DNA of 64,000 nt. Origin: Macrophomina tecta. Lineage: Eukaryota; Ascomycota; Dothideomycetes; Botryosphaeriales; Botryosphaeriaceae. The DNA is taken from contig JAKSGN010000003.1 in NCBI GenBank assembly GCA_024180945.1, positions 3,596,001 to 3,660,000 on the forward strand. Direction: 5' to 3'. Positions 44,805-55,259 of this stretch are shown in pieces. How positions within the stretch are numbered: the stretch's first letter is position 1; every line of letters starts with the position of its first letter. The notes beneath the pieces are model-generated. The model was given only the letters and a program-made list of their open reading frames with translations. It ran no database searches and was not told the origin of the DNA. A program made the translations under genes and the position numbers.

Positions 44805-45710
44805 ATGGATGGCGTCAGGTGGATTTAGTAGGGCTCTCCGCAATATGGAAGCATCGTCGGGTCTTTTTTGACGTACATACTTACACCGCTGATCCTTTCG
44901 CTTGATGGGAAAAGCCGCCCCTCGCAATTTCGTTCCTGCTCCTTCATTCTTCTCGCTAGATTTCTTTTCGTAAATGGAGTCTCGTTTCCGTGCTCGCAAA
45001 TCTTCAAAAGGGACGTCGTTCAGTGAAGTGTCGGCAGTCCCGTAGCCGTGGGTCTGAGCTCGGTCGGATGTGTCTCCGCAAAATCGGCTGCAATGAGTGA
45101 AACACGCGGACTCGGTCTGGCCCGCAATCTCCACATATTCCTCGACGATCGTGACGCGGGATCTTCGACCAGGTTTTGGTGCTTGTTTGTCGGGCAGTGA
45201 TGGCGGCCATTTCGGCCAGGGACGTGCGTCCGGGGACCGTCGCCCTTTGGAGCGTTGGATAGGTCACACCTACGCACGACCGCAATGGAACCTGACTTTT
45301 CTCCCTTTGGATGGCAATTCCAGCCCCTGACGTGTAGGCGCACTCGCTCGGGGCTGTGTTGGGAGATGGCGCCCGGCGAGTGTTGGCGTGTGGAGACGTT
45401 GCTCTTTGCAGTTGTTATCACGAAATGGTCCGCGACTACCCGGAGACTTGCAGGCAACGGTAGGAACGGACAAGGTCAGTGGAAAGAGAAATAACTCAGC
45501 AGACTGATAAGCTTCTTTTCTTTATTTTTCGTAATGGTCATATCTCTTTAACACCTTCAACGTCGGCGTTCGGTCCTCACCGACCAACCTGCGCCCAACA
45601 CTCTTTCTAGGCCGCCTCTCGACAGACCGGCGGTCATCATTCGATGGAGTGACTGCGGTCTTGTTCTCTGGTATACTAGAAGTATAGATCTGTGGACCTC
45701 CTCGCCCTGA
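44805..45710. other. Intergenic, no gene called
   Basis: A minus-strand frame at 45020-45457 and a shorter one at 45527-45690 (RRSVERRPRKSVGRRL) are open but unrecognised. The latter abuts the LTR and could be a decayed exon. Confidence 0.45.
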
Positions 45711-46055
45711 TGTTACGGCGCAGCCTCCACAGGGTTAGGGAACAGCAGGATGAGGTAGTAAGTGGGGAGCTCGGGTGCGGCGTGGAAAGGACCCACGCGC
45801 GCTCACGTGAAGCACGTGACGCCAAGATAGTGCTCTCACTGCTCCGAAGGCGCTCGGACCGGAACACCACAGAGCACCCAGAGCAGGACAAGCTACTCTG
45901 TCTGCTCCCAAGGTCACCGCCCTCCCGAGGGACAGAGCAGACGGATCAGAAACTAGATTGTATACACTTTCCTACTTGTATATAAACCACACTCCTTAGA
46001 TAGCTTTGACCTTCGTGGTCAACTTCAATAACAATTCAGCACATTGTTAGTAACA
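45711..46055 (+). repeat. Probable solo LTR of a copia-type retrotransposon
   Basis: The 345-bp segment starts TGTTACGG and ends GTTAGTAACA, so its ends are the inverted TGTTA/TAACA typical of LTRs. Inside are two CACGTG palindromes 12 bp apart (about 45803-45821), a TATATAAA box at 45979-45986 and an ending CTTCAATAACAATTCAG, the usual U3-R-U5 order on the plus strand. No gag or pol and no second LTR is seen in the window, and no matching target-site duplication flanks it (CCTGA against CGGCC). Hence solo and old, or truncated. Confidence 0.6.
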
Positions 46056-46303
46056 CGGCCTTCGCACGCAGTGCTCAGTCTTGTCACGTGTTCGACTTGC
46101 TCTCACCCTCTTCTTGTACCCACTCAAGGAAAACCCCCTCGACAGGTTTTCTCCCTCTTCGGTGTTTGGATCCTTAGAGGCAGAGGCCCGCTCGTTACAC
46201 CTGAGGACAGGTGCGGTATCGGGGCAGAGGCTGCGAATGCTACCAACATGAAAGACTGCCAAGCTTGCATGATTCGTCTTGTTACGGTTTGTTCCCTTTA
46301 ATG

Positions 46304-46820
46304 CTAGTGCGCGAGACGTAGATTCACCCACTCCGGGCCCATAGGCAGCGTTGAGCGGGAAAGCCCCCTGTCATCCCAATAGATGGTCCGCTCGACGTGC
46401 GTTGGCTTGATTTTGCGGCGGCTCATCTTGATTTTGCCATCCTTCCCGATACAGGACTACTATGGGTACAGCGGGTGTTTTTTATTCTAGTAGTGCTTGA
46501 GCGTGACGGAGGTCCGATTCTTGGCCGCACATGCACAGATCTATCGGCCGTCGCAGCGGAGTGAGTTGCGCAAGTGATCATGCATCGTCTCAAGATTGAT
46601 GGGACGCTGTCTGTCCGGAGAGTGTTAGTCTCATGAGGTGGAATGGTAACGAAGCTCTAGTCGAGTTGATCGGCTTACCAGATCCGGCGCGGGTGGTTTG
46701 GAATCAACAACTCGGAGACATCCTTTGGCTGCCGCCTTCTCAATGAGCGGGCAGTTCTTCTCAACCGCAGCTGGAGGGCTGGAATAGCAGCCCCCGGCCT
46801 GGACTGCGACGACACGGACA
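46304..46820 (-). pseudogene. Decayed gene for a small cysteine-containing protein
   Basis: On the minus strand, a first block (AGGCYSSPPAAVEKNCPLIE and AAAKGCLRVVDSKP) ends at a good GTAAGC donor. After a 66-nt intron come RPINLETMHDHLRNSLRCDG and CACAAKNRTSVTLKHY, then CIGKDGKIKMSRRKIKP and THVERTIYWDDRGLSRSTL. The blocks are separated by four TAG codons, each explainable by CAG or TGG changing to TAG, as RIP does. No clean start is visible; upstream DNA (46821-47100) is AT-richer with poly-A runs. Function unknown. The cysteine pattern suggests a small secreted protein, which is inference. Confidence 0.5.
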
Positions 46821-47475
46821 TGGCTGGGTGCTCAGACATGGTAGTTCGCGGCATAGGCGGGGTTGCGCTGGTGATTCGGTTCCGACGTTGGTGCGGGCAT
46901 TCGGATGCACCGAATCTGCTTAAATAAGGACTGCTTATCAGCGTGTAGAGTGAGGCACCGTTGCCAAGTATTGTGGCGGTATGCTTGTTTCCAGAAGCCG
47001 GTTGTCACTGTGGAGGTAAGGCCGGGATGCCGTGGGATGTGATGTTGAGTAGTGCGTTGGTGAAGCCGTTCTACGTTGAAAAAATAAAAAAACAAAAAAA
47101 ACATGCTTTCACCAGCTCAGTGACCAGCTCAGTGAGATCGTCGCACGTACTCCCTTGAGAATTCTGGAACGGAATATTTTACGGATCGAGAATGACTGGT
47201 GACGCGAGTCAGTGGCAGCGAGAGGTGACAGCTGTGCCTCTTCCTGCGAGCGCCCAGCCGCTCACCCAAAAACATAACAATGGCCTGTAGAGTACAATAG
47301 AGCATCTCGTTTGCTCTTGGGTCCGGAGCCCGGAGCGACATAGCTCCGTCTAATTCGATACACATCACTCGGGTTCTGTTTACCTCCACCCGGAGCAACC
47401 TGTCGCCCTTCCTTCTAATCGACTTATTCCCAACACCCATCTCGCCTCCCGAACAGCGCTCCGAGCGCTTCACCG
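46821..47475. other. Intergenic
   Basis: Possible upstream part of the decayed cysteine-protein gene, then the promoter of the next gene. Adenine-rich near 47080-47100. No gene called. Confidence 0.45.
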
Positions 47476-48714
47476 ATGATGGCGTCGCCAGCTCTGCCCC
47501 ACGACAATAAGTCTCCATGGGTGATTGCAGCCATGGTGCCTTTGATTCTCGCAACGCTCTTGTGTGTCTCCGCCCGCTTCTATGCCCGCTGGATTCTGCG
47601 TCGCTCTCTCGGCTTGGATGACGGGATTATGCTAATCTCTGCGGTATGTGCATCCAGAGCAATTCGAAGGAGCAAATCCGGTACTGCTGACTTGGTCTTA
47701 GCTTTTCGGCCTCAGCTTTGACGCTGCCGTCTTCATCATGGTCAAAAATGGTCTAGGCTTGCACGCCTGGGATTTCCACATCCCCATGATCGAGGCTGTC
47801 TTGAAGCTGAGGGTCGCCAACAACTGCCTCTACATTGCCACTTCGTTTCTCACAAAGATCTCTCTCTGCCTCACCTACCTTCGATTGTTCCCGGACCATA
47901 AATCCAACGCCTGGTTCTGCCGAGTGGCAATTACCGTATGTGCAGCTGCTGGCCTTGCACTGCTCGTCGCCCAGCTCCTCTACTGCCGTCCTCTGTCCGA
48001 CTTTTGGGACTTACTGAAGCCTACAAAGCGCAACTGCTTCCCGGCTTACCGGTATGACTATTCTGCGAAAGGCCTGAACGCTCTGGCCAATCTTTTCGTT
48101 TTCATCTGGCCAGCTCGTTTCATCTGGGGCCTCAAGCTTCCCACGAGCAAGCGTGTTACGCTGGTCGCTGTTTTCTGTATGGGTTGTTGGTAAGTGGGAG
48201 TCATCGCAGCGGAACTGGGGCATGCTGAGGCTGATCGAGAGATATAAGTATTGCCATCGTATCCATCGTCGCCGTATGCCTGAATCACCTCCACGATCAC
48301 GGCGGCGCAGACGCAGGAGATCCCACAGCGGGATGGGCCTCTCAGCAGCTATTTATGGCTGCAGAGCTCAACGTGGGCATCGTGTGCATCTGCCTCCCTT
48401 TCTGCCGGCCTGCCTTGGTCCTGATCTTCCCGTGCCTCTTCAGCAAACCGGCTGCCCGGCCGCCCATCCTGCCCAAGTTCAGCGCTTTCTCTGCTCCTTC
48501 CGCTCGCCGCCCGGCGCTGAACGGATTCGCTAATATCACGCTGTTGGCGGCAAACAACGAGCCAAATCAGGCGCCCGCCATTGCTCCGCGCGTGCTGCAA
48601 ACGCCCCCTAACATCGACATCATTGCAACCTTGAGGCTCGGACATATCGTTCCCGCTTCATCACCGCAAGCTCAGGCCCATCGTAACCCCGAGGATCCCT
48701 ATCAAACATTCTAA
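47476..48714 (+). CDS. Fungal rhodopsin-domain integral membrane protein (3 of 4)
   Basis: Exons 47476-47643, 47702-48189 and 48249-48714 close in phase to give 373 aa. TM1 (WVIAAMVPLILATLLCVSAR) leads to the family motif SLGLDDGIMLIS. TM3/TM4 carry YIATSFLTKISLCLTYLRLF, with the conserved acidic/Lys and LRLF pattern, and FCRVAITVCAAAGLALLVAQ. The extracellular loop has LLYCRPLSDFW and NCFPAY (the disulfide pair of the family). Later parts are LFVFIWPARFIWGLKLP and AAELNVGIVCICLPFCRPAL. The C-tail is about 100 residues, Pro/Ala-rich. The start could be either of two tandem ATGs (47476 or 47479). It is probably a plasma-membrane sensor-like protein; function unknown. Confidence 0.82.
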
Positions 48715-50031
48715 AGTGCGAAATTCACACATCAGCAATCAGAGAAGTGAACAAATCCGCTCGAATCAGGTCTGTATGCACGGAAGAAATGCGATATGGG
48801 GATTGGCCGTAGTATGGCTGTTGGATAGCGAAGGAGCAGCTTGCCGGAGTGGAGGGCATACTTGCTAAGTCCCTGGAGGGAAAGAAGCCACAGCAGATGA
48901 CTCTTGTAGCCTTTGGTCGGCTGCAACAGATGTTCCTTCCGGGGATCGACATAATTGGTGTACAAGTTTTGCGTCTTCTCTGCCGCTAAAAAAAAGCCCG
49001 TTGTAGCAGTAGAGCACTCAAAAGCTATGTGGAGCTGACCGTTCGAATGAAAACGGGGTAGTCCTGCTGGAGTCTCTAGTTTTTTGGCTGCTGCATTCCC
49101 AGAAAATATTGATAACTATGCCATGATCCCTCGTTTCCGAGCACTTCGCCCTGGGCATATCCTCAAAGCCTTCCAAATAGCCGACAACGCTATCTATTGC
49201 AGCGCCAGCAGCATCACAACAGGAGATGAATTCAGGCAATTTGAGTGGAGGGACAACAAGCACAGCGGATAGGGCATCGTGTAGCTGAGCTTGGCGGCAG
49301 CCAATGTTCTATTTGGGGTTTTGAGATAAGTGAGTGGTATTGGCTGACGAATCAGGAAGAACCTCGAGATGGATCAGATTGGAGTCGTCCGTCGAGGGAG
49401 GCTTCGGTTGGTCAGGTACGAGGCGGGAATAGTGAATGGTAGAGATAACTGATTACAAGTGGAAGAAACTTGCTGAGTTTCCCTTGTACGAGGGGCTGAA
49501 TTCCCAACCGGACTTCGCAGGCATGAGCATTTTCGCCATGTATTTGGCGGTATTCAACTACCTGTCTGTGGCGCAGAGTTTCTGCCGGAATGGGGATGTT
49601 GAATGTTTCCACGCTCTATTCTCGCTCATTGACTATATGCTCCGTTTCTGGCCATACAGGCTGGTAGGAGTCTATATAAGCCTCCAATCCTTTGAGAGTG
49701 GGACTGCACGCCCAATGCCATGTATCCACAGTGAGGGTTGTGTAGTATGAATGCTGCCACGTCCATCAAAATCCCCAAGGCGTCCTGGTCCTCCGAAATG
49801 CACCCATGGTGCCTCCTGGTCTCACCGCATTACTCATTGAGAATTCCTGCCCAGATGCACAGCGCCTGTATTTCATCTCAAAGGTGCGCCGGAAGGGTAC
49901 TTGGGTTGATTGGAAGATGGGTTGGCAGCACCCTCGGACGCGGGGCGCTTCTGAACAGAGTGACGCGGATCATGTACGGCGAGGAATTGCGACAGTTGTG
50001 GACGAAAGTACCGCGGCGGGAATGGACTGGC
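48715..50031. other. Intergenic, no gene called
   Basis: Plus-strand frames at 49436-49750 and 49806-50261 are open but show no motif; they may be chance or remnants. Otherwise nothing seen. Confidence 0.45.
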
Positions 50032-50630
50032 TTAGTTGCTGCTGGCTTGGCCCAGCTCTTTTATCAGTCCGCTCACCCTCTCCTCTAGCTCGAGCAACTC
50101 GACACGGAGCGCGTTTTGCTCAGCATTGCGCTCCTCCACCCTGGTGGCCAGCTCTTGCTCTTCATCGTCAAGTGCTCTCAAGTACTCAAGGCCACAGAAC
50201 TCTATGGCCTCCACCATCGACATGCCCATGCCACCGCTGGTCAAGCAGGCCAGCAGATTAATGACGAATCGCCTTGCCTGCACCATGTTCACGTGCTCTC
50301 TGCTCAGTGAACCCAGCATGGCGACCGATGTCGCGCGCTGCTGCAGCACTTCATTACGGCGAGCGAGCACTTCGTTGAGGTGGACGGTTAGCCTTATCTG
50401 TGCTTCCTCGTGCGGCTTTGGGTGCACATTCAGCCCAACTGCAGTAAGGGTATGATCCCTCGGATGCTCACCTGCTCGGCCGGGATGACATTGCCCGCCA
50501 TCGTCTTTACCTCTCCGGCGCTCTTGGGATGGGACTGTAGCCAACAATCATCTACCGTGGGGGAAGGTACACTCAATGGAGCAAGTGTTGCGTTATCGGT
50601 AGAAGCGCTGGAATGTGCTGCCGCGAGCAA
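50032..50630 (-). CDS. Small coiled-coil protein, array member A
   Basis: Exon 50630-50472 ends AGNVIPAEQ and joins after a 56-nt GT-AG intron to 50415-50032, giving 180 aa. After a Ser/Ala/Pro-rich N-terminus come heptad-rich helices (QIRLTVHLNEVLARRNEVLQ), then a central block with LLACLTSGGMGMSMVEAIEF, then a second long helix (EEQELATRVEERNAEQNALR and VELLELEERVSGLIKELG). There is no signal peptide, membrane segment or enzyme motif. The helix-block-helix layout resembles that of its neighbours B and C. Role unknown; coiled coils usually mediate assembly. The start is the first ATG in fr; ATG at about 50501 is an alternative. Confidence 0.6.
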
Positions 50631-50831
50631 TGCGCGCTTGTGTGCGTGGACAATAGAGCAAGGATGTTGGATGAAAGAACGTCCCAGAACTGGTACTGTG
50701 TCTAACAGTCATAGCTCTACGCCAAGCCTCGGCGCTCGTGTCCAACTAAACATCCTTCAGCGCCTTAGTAGCATCCGTGTAAACAGGGACCTGCGCTTGG
50801 GCAGTCTCTGGCCAAGTGCGCGCGCGCCAGC

Positions 50832-51299
50832 TCAACGACGCTTAACCGACTCCAGCTCCGTCTTCATCTTCCTAAACTCCTCCCTCTGAACTACCAAAAG
50901 CCGGGATATACTCTGCCCCTCAGCAAAGAGTCTGTCGCTCTCTTCAGCCAAGCGCCGTCCTTCAACCCGGTAGTCTCCAATCCAGCCTGAGAAGCACCGG
51001 TCCCTCGCCGCACCCATGGACATGCGCATTGCACCAAACACCAGCCGCGCCTCCAGCCTTGACAGCCTCCTGCGCAGTTCGCCCATGTTGTTCATCTGAT
51101 CGTGCGTTTTCTTCATCTCTGCGAATACTTGGTTACCCCTGGCAACGAGCTTTGTCCCGCTCGTCAGCATCTCAAGGAGCCGCACTTTGAGCTCGTACTC
51201 CTTGCGCCGATTCAAGGCAGGGTCGGCCGAGTCGATGTTGTACTCGCTGACGCGGCTGCGAAGGTTTGCGAGAAGCTGCTGAGGTGGGATATTGTTCAT
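50832..51299 (-). CDS. Small coiled-coil protein, array member B
   Basis: A single exon of 155 aa starting MNNIPPQQLLANLRSRVSEY. An N-terminal helix (KEYELKVRLLEML) leads to a central block, RRRLSRLEARLVFGAMRMSM, then GDYRVEGRRLAEESDRLFAE, and a C-terminal helix (QREEFRKMKTELESVKRR). The central block aligns with member C (RLSRLSARMV then VEARRLRLVARLEAL): RLSRL.AR.V, a following M, then VE.RRL at the same spacing. That makes B and C clear paralogues by eye. No known domain. It lies 202 nt upstream of A on the same strand, so the two may share regulation. Confidence 0.65.
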   Translation of the reverse strand: MNNIPPQQLLANLRSRVSEYNIDSADPALNRRKEYELKVRLLEMLTSGTKLVARGNQVFAEMKKTHDQMNNMGELRRRLSRLEARLVFGAMRMSMGAARDRCFSGWIGDYRVEGRRLAEESDRLFAEGQSISRLLVVQREEFRKMKTELESVKRR

Positions 51300-52129
51300 G
51301 GTCTTCCTGCCAGCTTCGCCTCCTTGGGAAGAGGGCTACGCGTTCGATTAGGTCCTCGATTTCGTTGCCACTTGTAGTTTCCGGGTAGTTACCTTTTCAT
51401 CTGGCATATCGTGCGGAGCCTGCTTCAGGAAGTACCTCTGGAGGTGGTATTGTCGAACGGAAAATGGAAGAGGCTTCTCCGTGGGTGACTCTGCGGAGGA
51501 TTCGGAACTTGCTCGACGCCGTCAGATTGGCAGATGTTGAAGGCGGAAGAATGCAATGAAGAAGGGATTAGCACGAGCCGCTGCGGGAGAAGGATTATAT
51601 CCGCGGCGCATTGCAGCCGATGTGAATGCTTGTAGTATCTTTCCCTAGTTAAAAGTCAGCTTACCGCCAGAGACGATGTTTAGATCTTCCGCTACCTGCC
51701 CGACGCATCGGCCATCACGGCAAAACACACCACGTGATCAGATACCAAACCTTCTACGGTGTTGTCCTCATCACCGACCCTGCTCAATTCATAATCATGC
51801 CTACCTGAGGCCGGAACCGGGATATTTGATCGAAGCACAGCGGCGGCACTCTTACTTTAGCTCTTCCCATCCGGAAAGCCGACAAACGCCCAAATCTTCT
51901 TGGGCCAACTTCCCTCCGCAGTCACACTACACTGTACCACCGCCTGACCCGCCGAGACGCATACATCCCACAGCTCCACCATGGGTGCCTGGCAAAGCCG
52001 CCCATCGCACATCACCCAAGAACGCCCACTCCTTATGCCCCACAACCATGCTGTCGCTAGCAATGTCCGCCAGCGCGCCAGCTCCCCACCTCCTACGCCG
52101 CAAGCCGTCCACCCGCGAACCAGCGAACA
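51300..52129. other. Divergent promoter region between array members B and C
   Basis: B runs left and C runs right from this 830-nt stretch. A plus-strand frame (51676-52176) is open through it but Pro/His/Ser-rich and ends at the CAG repeat, so I do not call it. An upstream non-coding or coding exon of C could lie here. Confidence 0.45.
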
Positions 52130-52131
52130 AT

Positions 52132-52166
<35 letters not shown>

Positions 52167-52654
52167 GAAGCAGTAGCAACAAAAACAGCAACAAAAACAG
52201 CAAATCCATCGATCGCCGCAAGCCCCGCCGCCGTCGCCGCAACCCCTCTCAGCGCAATATTAGCCGCAAACTCGACCATCTCCTGCGCACTGAAAGGCTC
52301 GTTTTAACGCTCCTCCAGAACAAGCTCCAGCTCCACCACTGGCGTTATGACGCCATCAAGAAGAAAAACCGTATCAACAACATCCTCGATGGGATCTGGG
52401 AGGTGCAGTGGCGGCTGTCGCGGCTATCTGCGCGGATGGTGCGATCAGGCCTGATGACCCGGAGCGAGGCGGTGGCGACGATGTTCCCGCCAGAGGAGGT
52501 GCGCGCGGTGGAGGCGAGGAGACTGAGGTTGGTGGCGAGGCTGGAGGCATTGGAGAAGGGGGAGTGGTTCGTGGTAGGGAAGATGGGGAGGATGGATGCG
52601 AGGATTGGGGTGTTGGAGAGAGAGGTGGAGAAGTTGAGGATGGTGTGCTTGTAG
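52130..52654 (+). CDS. Polyglutamine, basic coiled-coil protein, array member C
   Basis: A 174-aa frame starting M followed by eleven Gln from a pure CAG repeat, then Ser/Asn/Lys and a strongly basic stretch (RRKPRRRRRNPSQRNISRK), a likely nuclear localisation or nucleic-acid-binding segment. Helical sequence follows: LLRTERLVLTLLQNKLQLHH, then EVQWRLSRLSARMVRSGLMT, PPEEVRAVEARRLRLVARLE and a final helix GRMDARIGVLEREVEKLRMV. It matches member B in the RLSRL.AR block. It is the only array member on the plus strand. The true start may lie upstream if there is a 5' exon; in the same frame a TAG precedes the ATG. Confidence 0.6.
52133..52165 (+). repeat. (CAG)11 microsatellite
   Basis: Eleven perfect CAG units coding Gln in the frame of array member C. 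The other two frames would give Ala or Ser runs. Confidence 0.95.
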
Positions 52655-53064
52655 CTGGGGGCAGGTGGAAGACCTAGACGTTGGAGGTTTGAGGCAGCGA
52701 GCGCAGGCCCAGCAGCAATAGACACGGGGCGTGATCCGATGGAGCAGCTCTTTCGCTCTGTTGTAAGAACATCCTTAGCTCCACACAGAAAATATGGTTT
52801 GACGTCTTTCAGCAAAGGTATATGTGATGCTCGATGTGCAGCTATGACGGTCTAATGAAAGGCGGGTTTGATAGACGCCATGAACAGGCTGAACCAGTGC
52901 CCATTTCCCGAGCAATTTGGCGCCCCTCCAATCTGCACGAGGAATGGTCCCAACCGTAGCATCCAGTAGTGCTCTCACGCATGCTTCAAGCCTGACAGTC
53001 CACACCACTGGACCCAAGCAAGATCCCGAGTGACCGCACCAGAATTGCCGTCCAACCTGCACCC
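52655..53064. other. Convergent intergenic region
   Basis: This lies between the 3' ends of array members C and D. No feature seen. Confidence 0.55.
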
Positions 53065-53961
53065 TCATCCATCCACATCCATCCTCTCTCCTGCGTCGCT
53101 GAGCGGCGCGGCTTTTCCACCTCTCTTTCTCAACCTCTCCTCCTCCGACATCTTGTGCTCCCCATTCCCCCTCCGCTCCGCCAGCTCCGCCCTCTCCTTC
53201 GTCGCCCTGTCCGCCGCCGCCTCCGTCCTCTCACGCCACGCCAGCGCCTCGCGCCTCGCGACCACCGCGCGCAGCCTCTCGCCCCTCTGCGCGAAACTCG
53301 CCCTGCACGCCTCCAGGCGCGCACGCTTCTTCTCCAGCTCCTCCGGGCTGACGCCGGGCGGCAGCAGCCCCTTGGCCGCGGCGTCGACGAACCGCGCCAT
53401 CAGCCGCAGCACGCGCAGCAGCTCGGCGCGGCGCACGCGCAGGTCCGACTCGACGAGCAGCTTGAGCGCCGCGACGGGCGTGGCGGCCAGCCGCGCGTCG
53501 TCGTTGAAGAAGTCGGCCACGGCGACGAGCGCGGGCTGGAGGTATGCCGGCGACTTGCCGCCGAGCTGGAGGGCCGTGATGGCGTTGTCGAGCGCCGCTT
53601 GGAGCGGGGCGGCCGGGTGGGAGGGCCGCAGGTGCGCGTCGTAGTCGTCTGCCATGCCAAAGGGCGAGTGGCTGGTGGTGACGTCGTCGGCATCGGTGGC
53701 GGGGTCGTGCTGGGGCTGTGGCATGGGCGAGGTTACGCGCGCTGGGCCGTGGATGGGGGTGTTGCGTGTGCCGATTCCCGGGGTGAGGTAGGTCAGGCTG
53801 CTCAAGCTGTTGCTCAGGTCCGTGAGCTCCTGCGGTTCCGGGTGTTTGTTAGTGCAGTGAGGCGTGGCGGGAAGATGGGCGGAACCATAGCGTTCGGGCT
53901 GGCTTACTTGGTAGTAGTCAGGGGCAGGCGGCTGGTTGGTGAAAACGTTATGGGCAGCCAT
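53065..53961 (-). CDS. Coiled-coil protein, array member D
   Basis: The open frame is 298 codons, but 53907-53830 (78 nt) has a GTAAGC donor, CACTAAC branch point and CGCAG acceptor. It is best read as an intron that keeps the frame, leaving 272 aa. Exon 1 encodes MAAHNVFTNQPPAPDYYQ. Exon 2 starts ELTDLSNSLSSLTYLTPG, then Pro-rich linker, helical repeats (LQAALDNAITALQLGGK; PAYLQPALVAVADFFNDDAR), RAELLRVLRLMARFVDAAAK and a highly charged helix (ELEKKRARLEACRASFAQRG to KERAELAERR), ending GERMDVDG. The RVLRLMARFV segment resembles RLSRL.AR.V of B and C. No known domain; probably a cytosolic or nuclear scaffold-type protein. Confidence 0.6.
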   Translation of the reverse strand: MAAHNVFTNQPPAPDYYQVSQPERYGSAHLPATPHCTNKHPEPQELTDLSNSLSSLTYLTPGIGTRNTPIHGPARVTSPMPQPQHDPATDADDVTTSHSPFGMADDYDAHLRPSHPAAPLQAALDNAITALQLGGKSPAYLQPALVAVADFFNDDARLAATPVAALKLLVESDLRVRRAELLRVLRLMARFVDAAAKGLLPPGVSPEELEKKRARLEACRASFAQRGERLRAVVARREALAWRERTEAAADRATKERAELAERRGNGEHKMSEEERLRKRGGKAAPLSDAGERMDVDG

Positions 53962-54444
53962 ATTGTGTGTTCAGAAAAATTCTGTTCGGGGATGCGAGTG
54001 GTTGGTGAAGCAGACAAGAAAGTTTAGCGGAGGGCGTTGAAGAAGACAAGGCGGGCTTCGCCGCAGTGGAAGCAGGAAGCCGGTCTACGCTTGAGCGTAG
54101 CCTTTGTCTCCACTTTCACGGTGTAAATGAATAACGCATGCCGATATGTATTGCTAACAGAATAATTTAGATGCCCAATGCTGCCTTTTGCTATTAAAGC
54201 TATAGTTTCTAAGCGCGCACCAATATCCACATCCCTCCCTTGTGATGTCTCTGGACGCTGAATTACACACAAATTTACAAGCCTCACCTCTGCTGTCCCA
54301 GGTAGGCCTCGAGATCAGCCGGTACTGTTGGCAGCAAAATTACTATCAAACATAATCGTAAAGATGAGGACTTGAAGTGATCGGCTCCGCTTTTCAAATC
54401 GCTTGGATCTGGATGCTTGCTTCGACTGACCTCCCACGTCGTGT

Positions 54445-54884
54445 CTATCGCTGTTCCCGGCCCAGTTTCTGCCTCTCATTCTCCCTCCTCAACACGGCAA
54501 CTGAGGTTTTTAAGTTTTCTTTTGCCCTTAGAAAATTGTCTCCATAATCGCGCGCCTGCCCTATACTGAACGTCTCGTTCTCCAACTCCATCCACATTTG
54601 CTCCACGGCCCGCGGCCTCTCCTTAAGATCCATAATCTCCTCGTTCTTTCGCACTTTCCTAAGAGAAGAAGTGCGCGCTTCCCGACCAGAGGTAGATTCG
54701 CGACGAGCATTTGGATGCTAGCGGCGCCTTTGATAGCCGTGCTGTGGTCATTGGCGCGGGCACTGTCTAGATTCTGAGAGCTCTCTTTGTTGCGGGCGGC
54801 GGCGGCGGTGAGATCGCGCGACGACACGGTAGCAGAAGCATGCGGACGGCGCGGACCCGCATCTTCCACGCCGTTCCTGGCCAT
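54445..54884 (-). pseudogene. Frameshifted coiled-coil gene, array member E
   Basis: From the ATG at 54884 the frame reads MARNGVEDAGPRRPHASATV to IKGAASIQ. One base appears to be missing in an AAA run near 54718, and the continuation is in the next frame: NARRESTSGREARTSSLRK, KNEEIMDLKERPRAVEQMWM, FLRAKENLKTSVAVLRRENE and a stop at 54445. Reinserting no base leaves a short chimeric frame, and no GT-AG intron fixes it. The C-terminal helix is of the same type as in member F. It could be a real gene with a read error or a recent pseudogene. Confidence 0.5.
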
Positions 54885-55259
54885 GCTATGTGACGTGTCC
54901 TGTCTTTGGCCAGATAGGCGGGGCGCGAAGAGCTGCGATGGGGGCAAGATGGGGCGCAGTTTGGTGAATGGTGGTTGAAAGCAAAGTCAGATGGAGCTTC
55001 TGGGCCGTGCAATAATGACGAGACAAGAGCTGTTGTTTCCCGCAATCGTGCGGACATAAGTGCAATTCAGTTACGCACTCACTCACTCTCGTCTAGCCAC
55101 CGTAACTGCAAACAATCATCAATTGCACGTCTGTTTGCGATCATGCAATCCTTTCTTTGAGTTGGTGGCTATCTCAAGGCCCTACATGGCGATGGATCCT
55201 AGAGCTATCAATCTATGTGGGTTTAGCTACCATGCCATCGCACAATGCCACCAAGCGCT

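Noticed and set aside
45020..45457. 145-codon minus-strand frame near the LTR
   Set aside because: No motif and no clear exon borders.
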